NCBI GenBank assembly: GCA_947165825.1
Contig: CAMVBX010000002.1
Coordinates: forward strand, 1-42,556
Direction: 5' to 3'
Length of the DNA: 42,556 bases
DNA from: an uncultured Clostridia bacterium
GTDB taxonomy: Bacteria > Bacillota > Clostridia > Oscillospirales > Oscillospiraceae
The translations under genes were made by a program, and so were the position numbers. Below, one piece after another: positions 16,050 through 24,279 of the stretch (position 1 is the stretch's first letter; each line of letters starts with the position of its first letter). The notes beneath the pieces are model-generated. The model saw only the letters and a program-made list of their open reading frames with translations, did no database searches and was not told the origin of the DNA.

Positions 16050-16841
16050 TTAATTCCTCCTGTCAGTCTCCGCTTGCGCGGTGGAATCGATGGTATCCTT
16101 GATGCTGCGGATCTCCTCCACAGTATCCAATGCCAGATCGTAAGGGGACGCGCACCGGCGGTCGGCGTCCGCGACGCTGCCGCTGTAATGGATGATCCCC
16201 AGCAGGTCTTCGGCGGGAACCTGCTCCCGGATAAAGCGTTCGTCCGCCTCATCCCGGACCTTGTTGCCCACCACGGACACCTGACGGACGCCCAGGTCAG
16301 CGGCAAGCCGCTTGACGCTGTGGTAGGTCTGTACGCTCCGGGCGCCGGGCTCCACCACAACGATGAACCGGTCCACCCAGTCCGTGGTGCCCCGGGCCAG
16401 ATGCTCCAGCCCCGCCTCCATGTCCATGATGACCACATCGTCCCGGCCCACGATCAGGTGGGTGAGCACCCGCTTGAGGATCACGTGCTCGGGACAGACG
16501 CAGCCGGCGCCGCCGGTCTTTACCGTGCCCATGAGCAGCAGCTTCACGCCGTTGATCTCCCGGGCCAGCATATCCGGCAGGTCGTCCACCTTGGGGTTGA
16601 TCTTGAAGAACTTCCCGAAGGCGTCCGCCTGGGTGCGTTCCTGGATCATCTCCTTCATTTCGGAGATGGGGGTGATCTTCTCCAGCTCCTCTTCCGAAAA
16701 ACCCAGGGCGAGACCCAGATTCGCATCCGGGTCCACATCGGCGCAAAGCACCTTCCGTCCCTCGTCGGCATAGAGCCGGGCCAGTACGGCGGCGAAGGTG
16801 GTCTTCCCCACCCCGCCCTTGCCGGTGATCGCGATTTTCAT
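16050..16841 (-). CDS. cooC: CooC-type nickel-insertion ATPase
   Basis: 263 aa. The P-loop GKGGVGKTT is at 7-15, and C114-x-C116 (GCVCPEH) is the CooC metal-binding pair. VIMDMEAGLEHLARGT is the typical switch/central segment. CooC uses ATP to insert Ni into the C-cluster of CO dehydrogenase. It sits between cooS (1-bp gap, TGA-T-ATG) and acsB (2-bp gap), which fits a maturation factor for either enzyme. It differs clearly from the second CooC-type protein at 12367, so this is not a recent duplication. Confidence 0.93.
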   Translation of the reverse strand: MKIAITGKGGVGKTTFAAVLARLYADEGRKVLCADVDPDANLGLALGFSEEELEKITPISEMKEMIQERTQADAFGKFFKINPKVDDLPDMLAREINGVKLLLMGTVKTGGAGCVCPEHVILKRVLTHLIVGRDDVVIMDMEAGLEHLARGTTDWVDRFIVVVEPGARSVQTYHSVKRLAADLGVRQVSVVGNKVRDEADERFIREQVPAEDLLGIIHYSGSVADADRRCASPYDLALDTVEEIRSIKDTIDSTAQAETDRRN

Positions 16842-16842
16842 A

Positions 16843-18738
16843 TCAGATGCCCAGGGCGGCGCGCTTGGCTTCGATGCCGTCCAGGATATCCTTGACCAGC
16901 TGCTCAGGATCCGTATTGATGTGATACCCGGCGCCGACCCACTTGGTGGTGCCGTTGGTGATCAGATCCATCATCTGCGCGGAACCGGAAACCATGGGAT
17001 CGATGCCCAGGTAGGTGTCGATGCCCGTGGCCACAACGTAGTTCGCAATGCTTACGGCCTTTTCGCTCATCCATTCGGGAGCGCAGCCCACCACGGGAAG
17101 CTGGGTCACGTCGATGCCCCAATCCTTGGCGATGCCGGTGACCAGGAGCATCATGCGGCTGATATCCACGCAGGAGCCCATATGCAGCACAGGAGGAATA
17201 TCCGCAAGGGTGCAGACCCTGCGCAGGCCCTCGCCGCAGAGAACCTTGGAGGCCTTGTCCAGCAGGCCGGCCTTGGAAGCAGCCTGGGCGGCACAGCCGG
17301 TGGCGACGATGACCACGTCATTTTCAATGAGGCGCTTCATGATCTCGATATGGGAGTAGTCCGGACGGACCTTCGGGTTGTTGCAGCCCACCATGGCCAC
17401 AGCGCCCCGGAGCACGCCGGAGGTGACGCACTGGATGAGGGGCTTGTAGGTATCCAGCTCGTCCAGATGGCTGTTGGTAACGGTATCCAGCCGGCTCTTG
17501 ATGCCCTCGCAGGAGAAGCCGACGGTGGCCTTATGCTTGTGCTCGGGGATGAAGATCTTGCTCTCATCCCGCTTGGGGAAGTTCTCGAAGGCGGAGTTCA
17601 AGATGGTGGTGGCCAGGTTCTGCGCGTTCTCGCTGGTCAGGTGCAGGTAGGTGCTGAAGGGGATGCGGGCAATGGGAGAGGTGGTGTAGAACTTCGTATG
17701 GAAGCACTCGGACAGAGGGCCGATATTGGGGAAGATGCACTGCACGTCCACCACGATGGCTTCCACCACGCCGGTGAGCAGGGCATTTTCCTGCTGCAGG
17801 AAGTTGCCGGCCATCTTGATGCCGTGCCGCATGGCGATCTCGTTCGCGGTGCAGCAGAGGCCCACGATATTGATGCCCTTGGCGCCGAAGCTCCGGGCAT
17901 AATCCTGCATCTCCTTGCTCTCCGCCACCAGAACGATCATCTCGCTCACAGCGGGATCATGGCCGTGACAGATGATGTTGACCATGTCCTTTTCCAGCAC
18001 GCCCAGGTTGCCTTCGGTTTCCCGGGGCATGGGGGTGCCGTAAAGGATATCGGACATCTCGGTGCCGGCCATGGAGCCGCCCCAGCCGTCGGCCATGCCG
18101 CAGCGCAGGGACTGACGCACCAGAGCCTCCGCGTCCGCGGTGCAGCCCATGTGGGTCATGTGCATAGCGGTGACGACCTCCCGGTCCACCGCCCGGGGCA
18201 TGATGTCCTGCTCCATCCAGACCTTTTTCCGTTCCTCGGTGGCCCGGTCGGTCCAGCGCTGGTAGCCCTTGATCTTGCCGTACTCGTTCAGGCCGATCTC
18301 CGCCACCTCATGGGCAACGTCGTAAATATCCCGGCCCTCGCTGGGAACGCCCCATTCCTTCGCCAGGTTCAGGAGCTTGGTGGCGTCCGTGACATGGTAG
18401 TTGCCGTCCGCGCTGGAATCGTAAAGCTTCCAGACGCATTCCCGACCATGGTCGGAATGGGTGGCTGCGCCGCCTGCGGCCATGCGCAGGTAGTTGCGGC
18501 CGGCGATGGTGTCCGCCGTTGCGCCGCAGATGCCCTTGGGGGATTTGGGGGTGATGCGGCAGGGACCCATGGCGCAGATCTTGCAGCAGATGCCCTTCTC
18601 GCCGAAGCCGCAGTGGGGCGTCTGGTTCTTGACCCGATCCTGCCAGATGTCGATGCCGACCTTGACGGCTGTTTCCTTCAGACGGGCGCTGTCCGCCTCC
18701 ATCTGTTCCACAGTCGTGCTCTGGAATCCTTCACTCAT
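16843..18738 (-). CDS. cooS: Anaerobic CO dehydrogenase catalytic subunit
   Basis: 631 aa, full length (also called acsA when paired with AcsB). It interconverts CO2 and CO at a Ni-Fe-S C-cluster. C43 and C51 are the D-cluster ligands, and C52, C55, C60 and C71 the B-cluster ligands. The C-cluster set is visible as HGHDP (258-262), GLCC (293-296), C334 in DVQCIFPN, C452 in GCNNPK, C482 in GCAAQA and C523 in GSCVDIS. The ribosome site before the ATG is weak or distant (AAGGA, 12 bases). Upstream lies the intra-operon hairpin at 18793-18821. Confidence 0.97.
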   Translation of the reverse strand: MSEGFQSTTVEQMEADSARLKETAVKVGIDIWQDRVKNQTPHCGFGEKGICCKICAMGPCRITPKSPKGICGATADTIAGRNYLRMAAGGAATHSDHGRECVWKLYDSSADGNYHVTDATKLLNLAKEWGVPSEGRDIYDVAHEVAEIGLNEYGKIKGYQRWTDRATEERKKVWMEQDIMPRAVDREVVTAMHMTHMGCTADAEALVRQSLRCGMADGWGGSMAGTEMSDILYGTPMPRETEGNLGVLEKDMVNIICHGHDPAVSEMIVLVAESKEMQDYARSFGAKGINIVGLCCTANEIAMRHGIKMAGNFLQQENALLTGVVEAIVVDVQCIFPNIGPLSECFHTKFYTTSPIARIPFSTYLHLTSENAQNLATTILNSAFENFPKRDESKIFIPEHKHKATVGFSCEGIKSRLDTVTNSHLDELDTYKPLIQCVTSGVLRGAVAMVGCNNPKVRPDYSHIEIMKRLIENDVVIVATGCAAQAASKAGLLDKASKVLCGEGLRRVCTLADIPPVLHMGSCVDISRMMLLVTGIAKDWGIDVTQLPVVGCAPEWMSEKAVSIANYVVATGIDTYLGIDPMVSGSAQMMDLITNGTTKWVGAGYHINTDPEQLVKDILDGIEAKRAALGI

Positions 18739-18792
18739 CTTTCTGTGTCATCCTTCCGCTGTATTTGCGCAGTATCGCTCATTATGAAAACA

Positions 18793-18821
18793 GGGGCGCC
18801 GATCCGTGGGGTCGGCGCCCC
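18793..18821 (-). terminator. Intra-operon hairpin between acsC and cooS
   Basis: A 10-bp all-GC stem (18793-18802 with 18812-18821) with a 9-nt loop is followed on the minus strand by TGTTTTC. It starts 13 bp after the acsC stop codon. In the middle of a co-directional operon it should attenuate transcription or stabilise the acsDC message, letting the corrinoid protein be made in excess over CODH. That effect is inference. Confidence 0.55.
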
Positions 18822-18834
18822 CCACGGGGAATAC

Positions 18835-20175
18835 TTATGCTCTGGAGGCGGCCAGATCCTTCAGGAACTTCACCAGCTGGACGGCCTCCTTGGGTGCGAC
18901 CACGATCTCCCAGCCGGGGAGATTCGCTTCCAGCTCGCCCTTCAGTACGGCGACCTTGCCGGGGATCAGAAGGGTACGGTTCTTGATCTTGCCTTCAATA
19001 TCGTTTTCCTTCAGGAAGTTCGCGATGGTGTTGGCGGAGAACTTGCCCGCCGCCCAGGAGGTCAGGACGGAGTACCCGCCCGCGTCGCTGATCAGCAGAT
19101 TCACGGGCACGCCGCTGCGCTCCAGCTCACCGGAAACCACGAAGTAGGTCAGGGCGAAGTCCACGGTGGTGGCGCAGATAGCGTTCTCGTCGGCTCCGTT
19201 CAGGGGGTAAATGCCCGGGGTGACCCGCATGGGTTTCTGGGGATCGGTGAACAGGTTCTGCCGCAGGCCGTAGAGGGGCAGAGCCTTGGCGTAGTCCATC
19301 TCGTCCATGGCGATGATGGAGCCGTACCGGGTGGTGAACAGGGAGGCCAGGGCGCCCTGCATATGGCTGTTGCCGGGGGCGAGCTCGGCCACGTTCACGT
19401 AGGTGGGATAGCCGAAGGTACGGTCGTTGTTCTTCAGGGCGGCCCGACGGATCTTCACGGCTCCGGCGAAGGCGTCCTTGATGGAGGCGGAGCCCACGTC
19501 CAGGATCAGGTTCTTGTTGCCCAGGCCTTCCAGCTTGGCAACGGTATCATAGAGGGCGTCCAGGGAGGCGGCGGAAACGCCCAGCACGATGCCGGCATCC
19601 GTCGCGACCTTGTTCATGGCCTCATAATTCTCCTCGTTGGCGCCGTTCAGCACCAGGGGCAGCTCCTTGGCGGCGGCCACGGCCTTGGCGGCCAGGCCCG
19701 CATCCTCCACGCCCAGGATCAGGGGACGGCCCAGGGCCTTCGCCTTTTCCACCAGGGCGAGGTACTTGTCTTCCGGCTGGTCGCTGCAGTGATCCACCGT
19801 GACCATTTCCACGTGCATCCGCTCGCCGATGCGCTCGTAGTCCACCTGGGGGACCTTGGCGAGGCGGGCTTCCGCATCTTCCATCCCGTCACACACCGCA
19901 ACGGCGTAGAGGCAGCGGGAGACGAAGGTCTTGTCATGCCGGAACATGACGGTCTCGCCGCCGAGAGAAAACTCCCCGACCTTGATGGTCTTCATGGGAG
20001 GCGCGGTCTGCTCAGAGAGCTTGTCAATGGCATCCTGGGACATATAGGGGCATTTATCGATGCTCACGGCGCCCTGGGCGACCTTCATGGAGAAAGCCAT
20101 GCAGGTGGGGCTGCCGCATTCCTTGCAGTTCTTTTTCGGGGTAAGCTTGAAAATATCAAGGCCTTTCAGTGCCAT
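18835..20175 (-). CDS. acsC: Corrinoid iron-sulfur protein large (gamma) subunit
   Basis: 446 aa. The N-terminal 4Fe-4S domain has C17, C20, C25 and C42, the same positions as in the Moorella CFeSP. A TIM barrel and a C-terminal Rossmann-type cobalamin-binding domain follow. With AcsD it accepts the methyl group of methyl-tetrahydrofolate on cob(I)amide and passes it to AcsB. The AAGGAGGGA ribosome site is in the 12-bp gap after acsD. The N-terminal LDIFKLTPKKNCKECGSPTC is highly typical. Confidence 0.96.
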   Translation of the reverse strand: MALKGLDIFKLTPKKNCKECGSPTCMAFSMKVAQGAVSIDKCPYMSQDAIDKLSEQTAPPMKTIKVGEFSLGGETVMFRHDKTFVSRCLYAVAVCDGMEDAEARLAKVPQVDYERIGERMHVEMVTVDHCSDQPEDKYLALVEKAKALGRPLILGVEDAGLAAKAVAAAKELPLVLNGANEENYEAMNKVATDAGIVLGVSAASLDALYDTVAKLEGLGNKNLILDVGSASIKDAFAGAVKIRRAALKNNDRTFGYPTYVNVAELAPGNSHMQGALASLFTTRYGSIIAMDEMDYAKALPLYGLRQNLFTDPQKPMRVTPGIYPLNGADENAICATTVDFALTYFVVSGELERSGVPVNLLISDAGGYSVLTSWAAGKFSANTIANFLKENDIEGKIKNRTLLIPGKVAVLKGELEANLPGWEIVVAPKEAVQLVKFLKDLAASRA

Positions 20176-20187
20176 GGTTCTCCCTCC

Positions 20188-21129
20188 TTACAGCAGAGCC
20201 GAGATCATCTCGGAAACGGTTTTCACGGACTCGGGATGGCGCAGGATGACGGCATCGCTGCCGCTGGCCAGGCAGGCGGCGGCGGTGATGATCTCCATCT
20301 GGATGCCCCGTTCCTCCCGGGAGCCCCACTCGGGCTCTTCGGCCTCTTCCAGAAGCGCTTCCTTCACGCTCCAGGCTTCGCTGCCCACGGGGGTGACGAC
20401 GGGCATCTGGAGCATGGCATCGTTCTGGGTGAGGGCGGCGCTCTTGACCCGGTCCATGGTGGAGGCGACGTACTCGAAGCCGTAGCCGGCAGCGGCGGAG
20501 CCCAGGTTCATCACGGTGCTGGCTGCGGGCACGCCCAGCTGGCTCATGAGCACGTTGAGCTGCTTGGCCAGGTTGATATCCACGGCGCTTTCCCCGCAGA
20601 GCTTCTGACCGTAAGCCAGAACCGCGGAGGCGCCCAGGGTTTTGTAATCCTCTTCCCGGGCGGACATCAGCAGAACGTTCTTTCCCTGGAGAGCCTCGGC
20701 CACCTTCACCAGGAGCTCGGTGTCCTTCTCCACGTTCTTGCAGCCCATGACCACCAGGGGCTTGTCAATGGCCTCGTAAACGGCCTTCACGGTGGCGACG
20801 CAATCCTCCACGGAGGCATTGTCCCCGTTGGGATCGGCGCTGTCCAGCTTCAGGCAGACAAATTCGGCACCGGGCATTGCGGCGGCCCGGGCGGCCTGCT
20901 CAGGGATGGTCTCGGCACCGGCGTAGAACGCGGCGAGACCGGGGATGGCCTTCTCATAGCCCTGGTCGGACACCTCAACGCCCACCCGGGGCGCATTGGC
21001 CAAAGGCGCATCGAAGGCATACAGGGGATAGACGTTGCTTCCGCCGAGGGTAAGCTCGCGGCCGGCCTCACCGAAGGTCAGGGCATTGATCGCCGCGTTG
21101 AATACCTGGGGCTTGTCTGTAAATGGCAT
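20188..21129 (-). CDS. acsD: Corrinoid iron-sulfur protein small (delta) subunit
   Basis: 313 aa from the ATG at 21129, chosen because AGGAGGAGG lies directly upstream; a longer frame would need a TTG at 21150 overlapping that site. It is a TIM-barrel protein that forms the CFeSP heterodimer with AcsC, capping the corrinoid between the subunits. LTLGGSNVYPLYAFD near residue 26 and MNLGSAAAGYGFEYVASTMDR are family hallmarks. It is the first gene of the acs run, facing a divergent LysR regulator across 242 bp. Confidence 0.94.
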   Translation of the reverse strand: MPFTDKPQVFNAAINALTFGEAGRELTLGGSNVYPLYAFDAPLANAPRVGVEVSDQGYEKAIPGLAAFYAGAETIPEQAARAAAMPGAEFVCLKLDSADPNGDNASVEDCVATVKAVYEAIDKPLVVMGCKNVEKDTELLVKVAEALQGKNVLLMSAREEDYKTLGASAVLAYGQKLCGESAVDINLAKQLNVLMSQLGVPAASTVMNLGSAAAGYGFEYVASTMDRVKSAALTQNDAMLQMPVVTPVGSEAWSVKEALLEEAEEPEWGSREERGIQMEIITAAACLASGSDAVILRHPESVKTVSEMISALL

Positions 21130-21149
21130 TGGTTTTCCTCCTCCTGACA

Positions 21150-21199
21150 AGTTATCTCTTGTACCATATGTGATAGGACTGACGCAGCTTGAGTTATCT
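21150..21199. promoter_or_regulatory. Paired AGTTATCT repeats upstream of acsD
   Basis: AGTTATCT occurs at 21150-21157 and again at 21192-21199, 42 bp apart, which is about four helical turns. The spacing on one face of the helix fits paired regulator binding sites in the acsD/lysR divergent region. I could not place a convincing -35/-10 pair for acsD. Confidence 0.35.
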
Positions 21200-21202
21200 T
21201 TT

Positions 21203-21231
21203 CGCCTATGGGCGCAGTTCGCCCATAGGCG
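21203..21231. promoter_or_regulatory. Long palindrome between acsD and lysR
   Basis: Perfect 12-bp arms (CGCCTATGGGCG at 21203-21214 and its complement at 21220-21231) are separated by 5 bp. It lies 74 bp upstream of the acsD start and 77 bp upstream of the lysR -35 box. It may be the regulator's operator or a hairpin in the acs leader. It does not fit the classic T-N11-A LysR box, because the symmetric positions at that spacing are G and C. Confidence 0.5.
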
Positions 21232-21307
21232 CAGACTTGCCTTATTAAATTACTCCTTCTCCGGCTGCAAGAAAAGCAGTATTTCCTTCCACCTATGCAA
21301 CTTTTCG

Positions 21308-21336
21308 TTGCACATGTGCTCCCCTTGTGCTATGCT
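21308..21336 (+). promoter_or_regulatory. lysR promoter
   Basis: TTGCAC (21308-21313), 17-bp spacer, TATGCT (21331-21336). Transcription would start near 21343, 29 bases before the GTG start of the regulator. Confidence 0.65.
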
Positions 21337-21371
21337 TTGTACAGAATGGACGAAAGTGAGGGAGTTTCACT

Positions 21372-22241
21372 GTGGAAATCAAGCAGCTTCGCACATTTTT
21401 AGCCGTAGCAAACGCCAGAAGTTTCCTGGGAGCTGCGAACGCTCTGTATATTTCCCGGCAGGCGGTGAGCAAAACCGTTACCCAGTTGGAAGACGAGCTG
21501 GGTACCGAGCTCTTCGTCCGCAACCAGAACGGCGCCATGCTGACCCCCGCCGGGATCTTCTTCTATCCCCGGGCCGTATCCCTGGTGGCGGAATTCGACA
21601 AGATCGTCGCGGAAATGCGGGAGATGGATCATACCTACCGGCCCAAGATCCAGCTCTGTCTGTCCCTGGGGATCTTCAGCCTCTATGCCCGCCGGCTGTC
21701 CGCCTACGCGGTGAAGCACCGGCTGGAGATGGATCTTCAGTTCCGGGGATGCCTGGATGCGGACTGCAGCGCCATGCTCACGGACCGCCGGGCGGATGCG
21801 ATCCTCACCTTCACCACCCAGACCAGCAGAGCCTCGGATCAGACCCTCCTGCTGGAGTCCCCCGTGCTTCTGTTCGCCCGGCGGGACAGGATCGGGATGG
21901 ATGCCGCTCAGGTGCAGGAACAGCCTCTGCTGCTGTATACCGGCGGCTGGGATCATTGCCTGTGGTGGCCGGAGGCACCCCGGCCCACGGATCAGGCCTG
22001 CAGCGACCTGGAATATCTCTGCTCCCTCCTGCGGGAGGGCCAGGGGATCCTTCCCCTTCCGGACGTTCTGGCTTCGTCGGTGCGGGACTACGCGGAGCCG
22101 ATCGAAACGGAGCTGCATCCGGAGCCCTGCCGGATCTACTTCTCCACCTTGTACCCCACCTACTACAACGCCATAACCAACGATCTGCTCGCTTCCGTGT
22201 ACCGGGACGTGCTGAGCGAGCCCCCGGAAACCCGCAGATGA
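21372..22241 (+). CDS. LysR-family transcriptional regulator
   Basis: 289 aa, GTG start with GGGAG upstream. The N-terminal winged helix-turn-helix (residues 1-60: MEIKQLRTFLAVANARSF, then SRQAVSKTVTQLEDELGTELF) is typical LysR. A two-lobed effector-binding domain follows from about residue 90. Its position, divergent from acsD, is the standard arrangement of a LysR regulator with its target, so it probably controls the carbonyl-branch operon. The effector is unknown. The C-terminal domain is rather Trp/Cys-rich (DHCLWWPEAP). Confidence 0.88.
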   Translation: MEIKQLRTFLAVANARSFLGAANALYISRQAVSKTVTQLEDELGTELFVRNQNGAMLTPAGIFFYPRAVSLVAEFDKIVAEMREMDHTYRPKIQLCLSLGIFSLYARRLSAYAVKHRLEMDLQFRGCLDADCSAMLTDRRADAILTFTTQTSRASDQTLLLESPVLLFARRDRIGMDAAQVQEQPLLLYTGGWDHCLWWPEAPRPTDQACSDLEYLCSLLREGQGILPLPDVLASSVRDYAEPIETELHPEPCRIYFSTLYPTYYNAITNDLLASVYRDVLSEPPETRR

Positions 22242-22471
22242 TGGAACCGCAGGTTACAGTCCGTCCCTCGGCGGATCGCAGGACGACGCAAACGCACAAC
22301 CTTTTCTATTTTAACTGGTATTCCGATTTTGTCAAGCTGTGCCGTTTGCCTTAAAGGGAACTCCGCATTGCCATAACGGGGACTCCGCCGAAAGAAGCGC
22401 GTTTTCCGGTCAGGACGAAGGGCTGCCCTCTCCCCCGCCCGGGCCGGAAGGAAAGAGAGAAGGTCGAGCCA

Positions 22472-23875
22472 TTGAAAAAGAGAAAGTTCTTCCTGCCCGC
22501 CGCGGCGCTGCTCCTGCTGGCCGCCGCAGCCTCTCTCCTGCTCCTCAACCGCTGGCAGCTCCGGCTGGAGCTGCGGGGGGAAGAGGAATATACCCTGGAA
22601 TGGGGTTCTGAATTCCGGGATCCGGGCGCTCAGGCCGTCTTCGGCGGCAGACTGTTCTTCCCCGACTTTGCCGAGCCCGAGGTCACGGTCCGCGGAGAGG
22701 TGGATCCCTTCGTCACGGGGGACTATATACTGACCTATTCCGCCGATTACCTCGGCTTTCATGCGGAGAAGCCCAGGCTGGTCCGCATCGCGGATACCCT
22801 TCCCCCGGTGATCACGCTTACGGAGGATCCCTGGAGGTTTACCCTTCCGGGCACGGCTTACGCGGAGGAGGGGTACTCCGCTCTGGACAACGCGGACGGG
22901 GACCTCACCGATCAGGTGGTCCGCCGGGAGACGGACGGGGTGGTCTATTACTCCGTTTCGGACCGCTCCGGCAATACGGCCCGGGTGGAGCGCGTCATCC
23001 GGTACAACGATCCCGTCCCGCCGGTGCTGACCCTCCTGGGGGAGACGAGGCTGAGCCTTCCCTACGGAACGGCCTACGAGGAACCGGGTTACCGCGCCTG
23101 GGACAATCTGGACGGAAATCTGAACGACCGGGTCACCGTCACCGGAGAGGTGGATCCCACCTGCCCCGGGGACTATACGCTGTACTATGCCGTGGAGGAC
23201 AGCTGGCACAACGGGATCTGCGCCTGGCGCACCGTCACCGTGGAACCCAAGCCGGAGCCCAGGGGGTACGTCTACCTCACCTTCGACGACGGCCCCGGGA
23301 AGCACACCCAGCGGCTGCTGGACATTCTGGACCGGTACGGCGTCAAGGTCACCTTCTTCGTGGTGAATTACGGGTATACGGATCTCATCGGCAAGGAGGC
23401 CGCCGCGGGCCACAGCATCGGCGTGCACAGCGCCTCCCACGATTACCGGAAGATCTACGCCAGCGAGGAGGCCTATTTCGCGGATCTGGACAAGATGAAC
23501 GGGATCATTTACGACCAGACCGGCTTTTACAGCGACATCATCCGCTTCCCCGGAGGAAGCTCCAACACCATCAGCCGCTTCAACCCCGGCATCATGACCC
23601 GGCTGGCCAAAGCGGTGGAGGATCGGGGCTACGCCTACTTCGACTGGAACGTGAGCGGCGGAGACGCGGGGACCACCACCGACCCGGATGAGGTATACCG
23701 GTACGTGATCGAGGGGATCCAGGCCCACGAGAACTCCGTGGTGCTTCTGCATGACAGCAAGAGCTACACCGTGGATACGGTGGAGCGGATCCTGATCTGG
23801 TGCCTGGAAAACAACTACGCGCTCCTGCCTCTGGACCATGACAGTCCCACCGCCCATCACCGGATCGGCAACTGA
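22472..23875 (+). CDS. Membrane-anchored polysaccharide deacetylase with Ig-like repeats
   Basis: 467 aa, starting at a TTG preceded by GAGAGAAGG. A signal anchor (about 5-26) is followed by three DUF5011-like Ig repeats (about 35-110, 111-178 and 181-257; DNADGDLTDQV and DNLDGNLNDRV recur). The NodB-type deacetylase domain is complete (265-460): catalytic FDDGP 271-275 with Asp273, the zinc pair H319/H323 in HSASH, RFPGG near 353, and LLHD near the end. It should remove acetyl groups from N-acetylglucosamine of peptidoglycan or another surface glycan. Expression appears independent: the LysR stop is 230 bp upstream. Confidence 0.88.
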   Translation: MKKRKFFLPAAALLLLAAAASLLLLNRWQLRLELRGEEEYTLEWGSEFRDPGAQAVFGGRLFFPDFAEPEVTVRGEVDPFVTGDYILTYSADYLGFHAEKPRLVRIADTLPPVITLTEDPWRFTLPGTAYAEEGYSALDNADGDLTDQVVRRETDGVVYYSVSDRSGNTARVERVIRYNDPVPPVLTLLGETRLSLPYGTAYEEPGYRAWDNLDGNLNDRVTVTGEVDPTCPGDYTLYYAVEDSWHNGICAWRTVTVEPKPEPRGYVYLTFDDGPGKHTQRLLDILDRYGVKVTFFVVNYGYTDLIGKEAAAGHSIGVHSASHDYRKIYASEEAYFADLDKMNGIIYDQTGFYSDIIRFPGGSSNTISRFNPGIMTRLAKAVEDRGYAYFDWNVSGGDAGTTTDPDEVYRYVIEGIQAHENSVVLLHDSKSYTVDTVERILIWCLENNYALLPLDHDSPTAHHRIGN

Positions 23876-23975
23876 GGACAGAGCTCCGGCGCGCCTAACC
23901 CGGAACGCGATCGGCGCTCCGCCCGGCCTTTCCCAACCGGTTATTTCCTTCTGTCGTTCGTTTCCGTATGCAGAC

Positions 23976-24047
23976 TGCAGACAAACCGAAAAACGGAACG
24001 ATACCGGGAAAGAAGAAAGAGTGATAGGAACCCAGGAGGGGGTCCTT
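23976..24047. repeat. Dispersed repeat, partial copy C
   Basis: About 72 bp matching the first 72 bp of copies A (13676) and B (24054), from TGCAGACAAACC to GGTCCTTT. It lies in tandem with copy B at a 78-bp period. It is interrupted before the two conserved hairpins. Confidence 0.65.
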
Positions 24048-24053
24048 TCAGAC

Positions 24054-24221
24054 TGTAGACAAACCCGAAAACGGAACGAAAACGGGAAGGAAGATAGCGC
24101 GAAAGAAACCCAGGAGGGGTGTCTTTCGCGTTCAATCAGAAGTTTTTCGAACAATTTCTACCGTATTTCCTGTTCGAAAAACTTGCTTCAGCGGGGCGAC
24201 AAGACTTTGTCGACACGCTGA
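24054..24221. repeat. Dispersed 168-bp structured repeat, copy B
   Basis: Collinear with copy A at 13676-13843, in the same orientation on this strand. The first hairpin is kept as 13 bp (24141-24153 with 24171-24183). The second (24190-24221) has lost pairing in its lower arm, where GCCCCG is ACACG-like. It lies in the convergent gap between the deacetylase and the SleB-type hydrolase. Confidence 0.72.
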
Positions 24222-24250
24222 CGGGGAGCCGCCCAGAGGCGGCTCCCCGT
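24221..24250 (-). terminator. Hairpin downstream of the SleB-type hydrolase
   Basis: A perfect 13-bp stem (24221-24233 with 24238-24250) with loop CAGA lies 30 bp past the stop codon of the minus-strand hydrolase and directly abuts repeat copy B. It has no T tract on the minus strand. Its place relative to the repeat matches that of the hairpin at 13842-13866. Confidence 0.55.
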
Positions 24251-24279
24251 ATGCTTCTTCCTTATTCCGACGTATCTGA

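Noticed and set aside
16798..21147. A 1449-residue open frame on the plus strand across acsD, acsC, cooS and cooC
   Set aside because: It is exactly antisense to four well-recognised genes. Its translation is low-complexity (Gly/His/Asp/Leu-rich) with no domain, as expected from GC-rich third positions.
20188..21150. Longer acsD frame starting at TTG 21150
   Set aside because: The extra seven codons would overlap the AGGAGGAGG ribosome site that serves the ATG at 21129.
22329..22357. Promoter candidate TTGTCA-N17-TAAAGG before the deacetylase
   Set aside because: The -10 box is poor, and nothing else supports it.
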